Assembly: GCA_016292515.1 (NCBI GenBank)
Contig: JAEDIJ010000013.1
Location: 1 to 45,301, forward strand
Direction: 5' to 3'
DNA length: 45,301 nucleotides
From: Victivallaceae bacterium
GTDB taxonomy: Bacteria; Verrucomicrobiota; Lentisphaeria; Victivallales; Victivallaceae
The position numbers and the translations under genes are program-made. Below, one piece after another: positions 41,196 to 45,301 of this stretch. The number at the start of each line of letters is the position of its first letter. Positions within the stretch are counted from its first letter, which is position 1. The notes below the pieces were generated by a model. That model saw only the letters and a program-made list of their open reading frames with translations. It ran no database searches and had not been told where the DNA came from.

Positions 41196-44100
41196 CTAAC
41201 GCTTTTCGATCAGGATGATCGTCTGCGGCGCGACGCTTTGCGGCATCTTGCCGTCGAGAGAAACCGTTTTGCCGTCGGCAAGCGTCATCGCAACGGGAAC
41301 GAAATTTTCCGGCAGCGACACGTTCAACTCTTGCACTCCGTCGAAGCAGAAGATCGCCGCGCCCTTTTCCGCCGTCCACGTCGTACCGAAAGGCGTTTCG
41401 CGGATGAAGGGCATCCCGTTTTTCAATGCGCGCTGGACGGTCGGCAGATATTTCTTGATGCGCGCAAGTTCTTTCAACTGCCCCGGCCGGCTCTCGAATT
41501 TGCTCGGCCACGCGTCGATGACAACATCGAAAAACGTGCCGTACATACTCGTGCGGAAAAAGTCCATATACCACCAGTCCGTCCCCGAACAGTTCGCGCC
41601 GACAAAGGCGAATTCGCGTCCGTAATAAGGCGGCGTGTAACGGTCGATGAAAAAGAGGTAGCCGTCTTTGACAAGCGGATTCATTCCCTCGGTGATGACG
41701 AATCCGCCGCGGTCGTACCAGTGCTTGTAGATTTTAAGTTGCGGCCACAAGCCGACGGGGCATTGCTCCCCCGCGAAATTGTAGGTGCGGCTCGCCGCGC
41801 CGCCCATATCGTACCAGCAGGTGACCGCGCCCGCGTCGATCATCTTGTCGAGCATCGGCATATACCACGCGAGGAAGCCTTTGTCGGACATATCGGCGAT
41901 GCGGTAGTGCCCGCCGAAGTAGCCGGAAATTTTGCCGTTTTCGTCGTGGACGTACCACTCGGGATGCGCGTGCACCGACGGCGAATCGCCCGGCGTGTGA
42001 CAGCAGGGATGCCACGGATAGGCGCCGAAGCCCATACTTTTGATGAATCGCAGAAGTTCCAGCACTTTCGGGCTTTCGTAGGACTCGATCGCGCTCGGGC
42101 AGAGATTGAGGTAGATCGTTTCAAAGCCGAATTCCTTGGCGGCTTGAAGCGACGCCAGCCGGTCGCGGTCGGTACAGGTATTGGCGTAAGTCGCCACCGG
42201 GGCCGCCGGGATCTCGGGGAAGCCCGCCTTTTGGCGCAAATTGTGCCGCTGGAACTGGTACATCGCGATCCAGTCGTTACTCGTATTGTACTTGGCATCG
42301 GTCGCCATATGCCAGAAAATGGCGGTCGTCTGCGGCACTTTGACGCGCCCGAACTGATAGGAAACGCGCGCCGAAAGCGCCTTGTCGCCTTTTTTCATCG
42401 AGTATTCAAGGTCGATCGGGTAGACTTCGTCGAGAAACTCGGCGAAAACGCCTTTTTTGCCCTCCGTCCAGCTGAAAGGCTGACCGTTGGCGAAAAAGCC
42501 CCAGCTGTTGGTCTTGACGGGCACGTTGCCGCTCAAATCGTATTCGGCGTAACCACGCGGACCGGCGTAGCAGGCGAAGCGGCGGAAACGCACGTTGTCC
42601 ACGTCGATCTGATAGTTGAAATCGACCTGATTGAGCAATTTTTCGCCAATCGAGCGGATCACCAGCCGGTCGCCGATGCCGTTGAAGATCCGTCCGTCGA
42701 TGTCCGCCGTGCCGGAAACAAATTCCCAGTCGAGCGAAGTGCCTTTTTCGCCTTGAAGCGTGATGACGAGGCTTTTGCCGCCTTTCATTCCGGCAACTTT
42801 GAGTTGGTCGCGCGAGATGCGGTTCTGCGTCTTGACGTTGGTCGCCTCGGAAGTCGCAAAGTCATCCACTTTTTCGGACGACGCCGGATAGGCGATTTTA
42901 GGAAACTTCATCCCTTTGAGATAAGGTTCCGTTTGACCGGGATAGGTAATGTCGATCGTATCGCCGTTAACTTGGATCTTATAGCCGTTGCTGAAAACGG
43001 CGGTCGTGCCGTCGATCGTCACGTCGGCGGAAATTTTTTCCAGTTTCATCGCGGGAAGCGAGATCGCGACGTCGGCGCGGCCGCAGGTTTTCGACGGGAT
43101 CGGCGTCGGGGTGTCGGGGAGCGTTTTGGCTAAATCAAGTTCAAAACCGCCCGCTTCCGAAATCAGCGCGGCGACCAGAGTCGGCGCGTAAGTCCAGTTG
43201 AAAAACTGCGTCGTTCCCATCCGGCGGTCGTAGTCGTCGTTGAAAAAGAGCACATTGCCTTTGCCGTACTTGCCGATGACCGCAAAGGGAGCGACCTTGT
43301 CGCCTTTGGCGTTGACAAGATAACTTAAAACTTTTGCGTCTTTTTTGACTTCGCCGCATTCGCGGAAAGGATCGAAACTTCCCCACTTTTCCGGCAAAAG
43401 CGCGTAGCGCGCCCCCTCCGGACGGGTGGCGAAAAGGGCTTCGTCGCAGGTGTCCTTGTCGCCCAGCGCGACGGGGCAGAGTTCAAAAAGTTCCTCCGGC
43501 GTATTGACCGTCATCACGAGGTTGCCCCCCTGCTCCACATATTCTTTCAACTGCCGCACTCTTTCAGGAGTAAAGAGTTTCGACTGGTTGAGTTCGGAAA
43601 TCGCGCTGATGTAAATCGCCTTGTAATGCTTCAACTGCTTGAATTCGTGCGAAATATAGTCGTGCGGCGTGGGTTCGACGCTCTGTTGCGGCGTCTGCTT
43701 GATCGACGCGCCCGAAAGTCCGCCGAGATAGAAGCCGTTGAGCAAGTAAAGATCCGCGCCCGCCGCGCAAAGTTTTTTCGCCAGACCATTGGTCATCCAC
43801 GGACGGCCGCCGCCGAGCATCAGAAGCGCGGGGCCGCCCTTGTGTCCCTGCGGACGGCGGGGGATCTCCAACGCCATATCGATCGGCAAATGGATCCCGT
43901 CCGGTACCATCGCGCCTTTGGCGGATTTTCCTTTTTTCGCCGCAGAAACGGTCATTTTCGTCGCCGTCAGCGTTTCCGGACGATACGCCTTGTCGGTGGT
44001 GAAAATAATTTGAGCAAGGCGGCATTTCCCGCCCGCCGCAACGAGTTTCACCGTGTTTTTGCCCGCGACAAGTTTCACGCGGCTCCGGTCCCACCCCCAG

Positions 44101-44402
44101 CCGGGAGATTTCTGACGATACCCGTAAGCGTCGCCGAATTCCCCGATTTTTTTGCCGTTGAGAAAAATTTCGGTCTTGCGCCAGTTTTCCCCGTGATTGC
44201 GGGTACGCACCCACATCACGTGATCGCCCGCTTCGGCGGCGTCGAAAGTCACTTCCGCACTGTCGCCTTTTTGATTGCTGCAAATCAATCCCGTTTCCGC
44301 CGTCCAGCCTTTAAGATCGGTAAAACGCTCCGCGCCGATCTCGATCTCCGCCGCTGTCAACGCCGCGCCCAGCGCAAAAAGAAACGCAAGAAGTTTTTTC
44401 AT
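41196..44402 (-). CDS. Large secreted glycosidase-like protein B with extra N-terminal binding module
   Basis: The protein has 1068 residues and a signal peptide (KKLLAFLFALGAALTAAE). Residues 20-135 form a jelly-roll-like module (DHVMWVRTRNHGENW, IFLNGKKIGEFGD, KNTVKLVAAGGKC), probably carbohydrate binding. The rest parallels protein A: LMLGGGRPW, TPERV-QLK-Y, GGNLVM, KYGKGNVLFFNDD, HPEWYVHDENGK, a possible catalytic region VTCWYDMGGAA (near 865), TEGMNPLV and MPFIRETPFG. The shared blocks in the same order show a gene duplication with gain of one domain. GGGAGGG precedes ATG 44402; an upstream ATG at 44441 lies next to the -10 and is rejected. The family is not known to me. Confidence 0.75.
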   Translation of the reverse strand: MKKLLAFLFALGAALTAAEIEIGAERFTDLKGWTAETGLICSNQKGDSAEVTFDAAEAGDHVMWVRTRNHGENWRKTEIFLNGKKIGEFGDAYGYRQKSPGWGWDRSRVKLVAGKNTVKLVAAGGKCRLAQIIFTTDKAYRPETLTATKMTVSAAKKGKSAKGAMVPDGIHLPIDMALEIPRRPQGHKGGPALLMLGGGRPWMTNGLAKKLCAAGADLYLLNGFYLGGLSGASIKQTPQQSVEPTPHDYISHEFKQLKHYKAIYISAISELNQSKLFTPERVRQLKEYVEQGGNLVMTVNTPEELFELCPVALGDKDTCDEALFATRPEGARYALLPEKWGSFDPFRECGEVKKDAKVLSYLVNAKGDKVAPFAVIGKYGKGNVLFFNDDYDRRMGTTQFFNWTYAPTLVAALISEAGGFELDLAKTLPDTPTPIPSKTCGRADVAISLPAMKLEKISADVTIDGTTAVFSNGYKIQVNGDTIDITYPGQTEPYLKGMKFPKIAYPASSEKVDDFATSEATNVKTQNRISRDQLKVAGMKGGKSLVITLQGEKGTSLDWEFVSGTADIDGRIFNGIGDRLVIRSIGEKLLNQVDFNYQIDVDNVRFRRFACYAGPRGYAEYDLSGNVPVKTNSWGFFANGQPFSWTEGKKGVFAEFLDEVYPIDLEYSMKKGDKALSARVSYQFGRVKVPQTTAIFWHMATDAKYNTSNDWIAMYQFQRHNLRQKAGFPEIPAAPVATYANTCTDRDRLASLQAAKEFGFETIYLNLCPSAIESYESPKVLELLRFIKSMGFGAYPWHPCCHTPGDSPSVHAHPEWYVHDENGKISGYFGGHYRIADMSDKGFLAWYMPMLDKMIDAGAVTCWYDMGGAASRTYNFAGEQCPVGLWPQLKIYKHWYDRGGFVITEGMNPLVKDGYLFFIDRYTPPYYGREFAFVGANCSGTDWWYMDFFRTSMYGTFFDVVIDAWPSKFESRPGQLKELARIKKYLPTVQRALKNGMPFIRETPFGTTWTAEKGAAIFCFDGVQELNVSLPENFVPVAMTLADGKTVSLDGKMPQSVAPQTIILIEKR

Positions 44403-44443
44403 CGACTTTCCCTCCCGATATGATTTCTCGATCAATACCATAT

Positions 44444-44472
44444 AATATAGGAAAACAAAAGCCGATTTGCAA
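44444..44472 (-). promoter_or_regulatory. Promoter of the large glycosidase-like gene B
   Basis: On the minus strand TTGCAA (44472-44467), 17 bp, TATATT (44449-44444), 42 bp before the start codon. It is divergent from the promoter at 44504-44531. Confidence 0.65.
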
Positions 44473-44503
44473 GTATGACGCGAAAAAAAAATCAGCGGGC
44501 AAA

Positions 44504-44531
44504 TTGAAATTGCGGCATTTTGTGATATGTT
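44504..44531 (+). promoter_or_regulatory. Promoter of the small secreted protein gene
   Basis: TTGAAA (44504-44509), 16 bp, TATGTT (44526-44531), with TGTGA before the -10 as at the secretin operon. Confidence 0.6.
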
Positions 44532-44569
44532 ATAGATATTTCCACACTTTCAATTGGAGGATGACGACG

Positions 44570-45109
44570 ATGAAAAAAACGTTTTTGGCATTGGTTCTTT
44601 GCGCGGCGGTTTCCGCGCTCGGCGCGGATTCGACGACGCCGGTGAAATTGCGGCAGAAAAACGGTGTGATCCAGGCAAAATGGTCGCCGTTTCAGTTTGC
44701 GCTTTTTCCGGGGGAATACACGCAACTTGTTTCCGGCGACGCCGATATTTACGGGTTGGCATTATCGGTTTTCGCGATGGAGCAGAAAAATGCGGTTTTC
44801 ACGGTCGGACTGACGAGCGGTCAGGAGGAAAACTGCGGTCTCGTCGCCGAGGCGGTTTCGCTGATCAACAAAAACTACGGATTGGATATTTCCGCCGTCA
44901 CCGCCTTTACGGGGCGCAACTACGGAGTCCAGATCAGCGCGGTCAACATCGAATCTTTCGGCGACGCCCGCAAACCGGAATTGAAAGAGGGGGCGACGGG
45001 ACTTCAAATCGGTTTGGTCAACGTCGGTCAGGGATTTCAGATCGGGGTGTTCAATTACAATCCCGATGCGGCGATCCCGCTATTGCCGCTGATCAATTTC
45101 CCGAAGTAG
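44570..45109 (+). CDS. Small secreted protein with GLQIGLVN-type repeats, unknown function
   Basis: The 179-residue protein has a signal peptide (KKTFLALVLCAAVSALGA). The mature part has beta-like units in which Gly and an aliphatic-Gln pair recur: DISAVTAFTGRNYGVQISAVN, then ATGLQIGLVNVGQGFQIGVFNYN. This G-x-Q-I-(G/S)-(L/V/A)-x-N pattern repeats three times and suggests a small beta-solenoid or barrel-like surface protein. It ends PLLPLINFPK. Proteins with the same GLQIGL-N pattern occur in several diderm bacteria without known role (recalled, not checked). ATG 44570 has GGAGG 9 nt upstream; ATG 44561 abuts the ribosome site. The repeat element follows the stop. Confidence 0.75.
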   Translation: MKKTFLALVLCAAVSALGADSTTPVKLRQKNGVIQAKWSPFQFALFPGEYTQLVSGDADIYGLALSVFAMEQKNAVFTVGLTSGQEENCGLVAEAVSLINKNYGLDISAVTAFTGRNYGVQISAVNIESFGDARKPELKEGATGLQIGLVNVGQGFQIGVFNYNPDAAIPLLPLINFPK

Positions 45110-45119
45110 AAAAACAGAG

Positions 45120-45301
45120 TTATAAGTTGAATAAGTTTAAAGTTTAAAGTTATAAGTTTTAAGTTATAAGTTTTAAGTGCTATGCAGGGAGCTTTTCGGC
45201 TCCCTGCCCCTCCGACAGCGCCGATGCATCGCATCGGCTTACAGAACGATACAAAACGGCAGTACGCGATTTGTTTGGTCAATGCGTACTGCCGATTGCT
45301 T
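45120..45301. repeat. Nested-palindrome repeat element, copy 2 (cut by window end)
   Basis: After an AT-rich run of TTTTAAG/TTATAAG units, the stretch 45176-45220 matches copy 1 almost exactly (hairpin CAGGGAGC/GCTCCCTG included). The 8-bp hairpin arms then differ (GCCGATGC/GCATCGGC instead of GCAAACGC/GCGTTTGC) but still pair. The core 45242-45294 is the reverse complement of copy 1 15694-15745, with a single extra T in the loop. The right arm lies beyond the window. Confidence 0.85.

Overview
The window most likely comes from a Gram-negative (diderm) bacterium of the PVC group, with a Lentisphaerota/Victivallales-like relative the best guess. This is inferred, not proven. The outer membrane is implied by Lnt, by several lipoproteins with clear lipoboxes and by two secretin-like proteins. 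The assignment to Lentisphaerota rests on the mix of many secreted, poorly classified glycosidase-like proteins, a sodium:solute symporter and LacI and GntR-LacI regulators. From 3.8 kb onward the codon style is uniform (ATC, CGC and AAC preferred). Promoters are also uniform: TTG-type -35, 16-17 bp spacer, and a -10 of TATATT or TATGTT.

Layout. (1) 1-3.3 kb looks foreign: a phage-type PD-(D/E)XK nuclease that runs off the left edge, then an ArsR regulator, an ArsP/YraQ-like permease and a thioredoxin-like protein with a cysteine-rich, membrane-anchored tail. Its codon use differs (ATA and AGG are common), and it ends next to the tmRNA gene (3322-3677, minus), a frequent integration site. (2) 3.8-15.6 kb is core housekeeping: a secreted protein, tadA, nusA-infB-rbfA-nrnA, then lnt (minus), nadB, pcnB and a DigH-like peptidoglycan glycosidase. 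(3) A 230-bp nested-palindrome repeat with terminal inverted repeats lies at 15.6-15.8 kb. A second copy at the right edge carries its core in the opposite orientation. (4) 15.8-18.1 kb (minus): a lipoprotein amidase and a 5'-nucleotidase-like phosphatase. (5) 18.2-23.0 kb: an operon of a small lipoprotein, two secretin-like proteins and a MarR regulator. (6) 23.0-28.4 kb: an HD hydrolase, a candidate small RNA with its own promoter and terminator, a four-gene operon (quinone oxidoreductase, type I dehydroquinase-like, SDR, GNAT) and a divergent LacI regulator. (7) 28.4-44.4 kb (minus): a carbohydrate-use locus with an SSS symporter, a GH36 alpha-galactosidase-like enzyme, a DUF3089-like hydrolase, two paralogous very large secreted TIM-barrel proteins, two more unassigned glycosidase-like proteins and a GntR-LacI hybrid regulator. 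(8) A small secreted protein and the second repeat copy close the window.

The carbohydrate locus fits a scheme in which secreted enzymes trim a glycan outside the cell or in the periplasm, the Na+ symporter imports the product, and the signal-less GH36 enzyme works on it in the cytoplasm. The best candidates for undescribed biology are the flipped-core repeat, the orphan small RNA at 23.65 kb, the twin-secretin/MarR operon, the paired giant glycosidase-like proteins and the Cys-tailed thioredoxin next to the arsenical permease.
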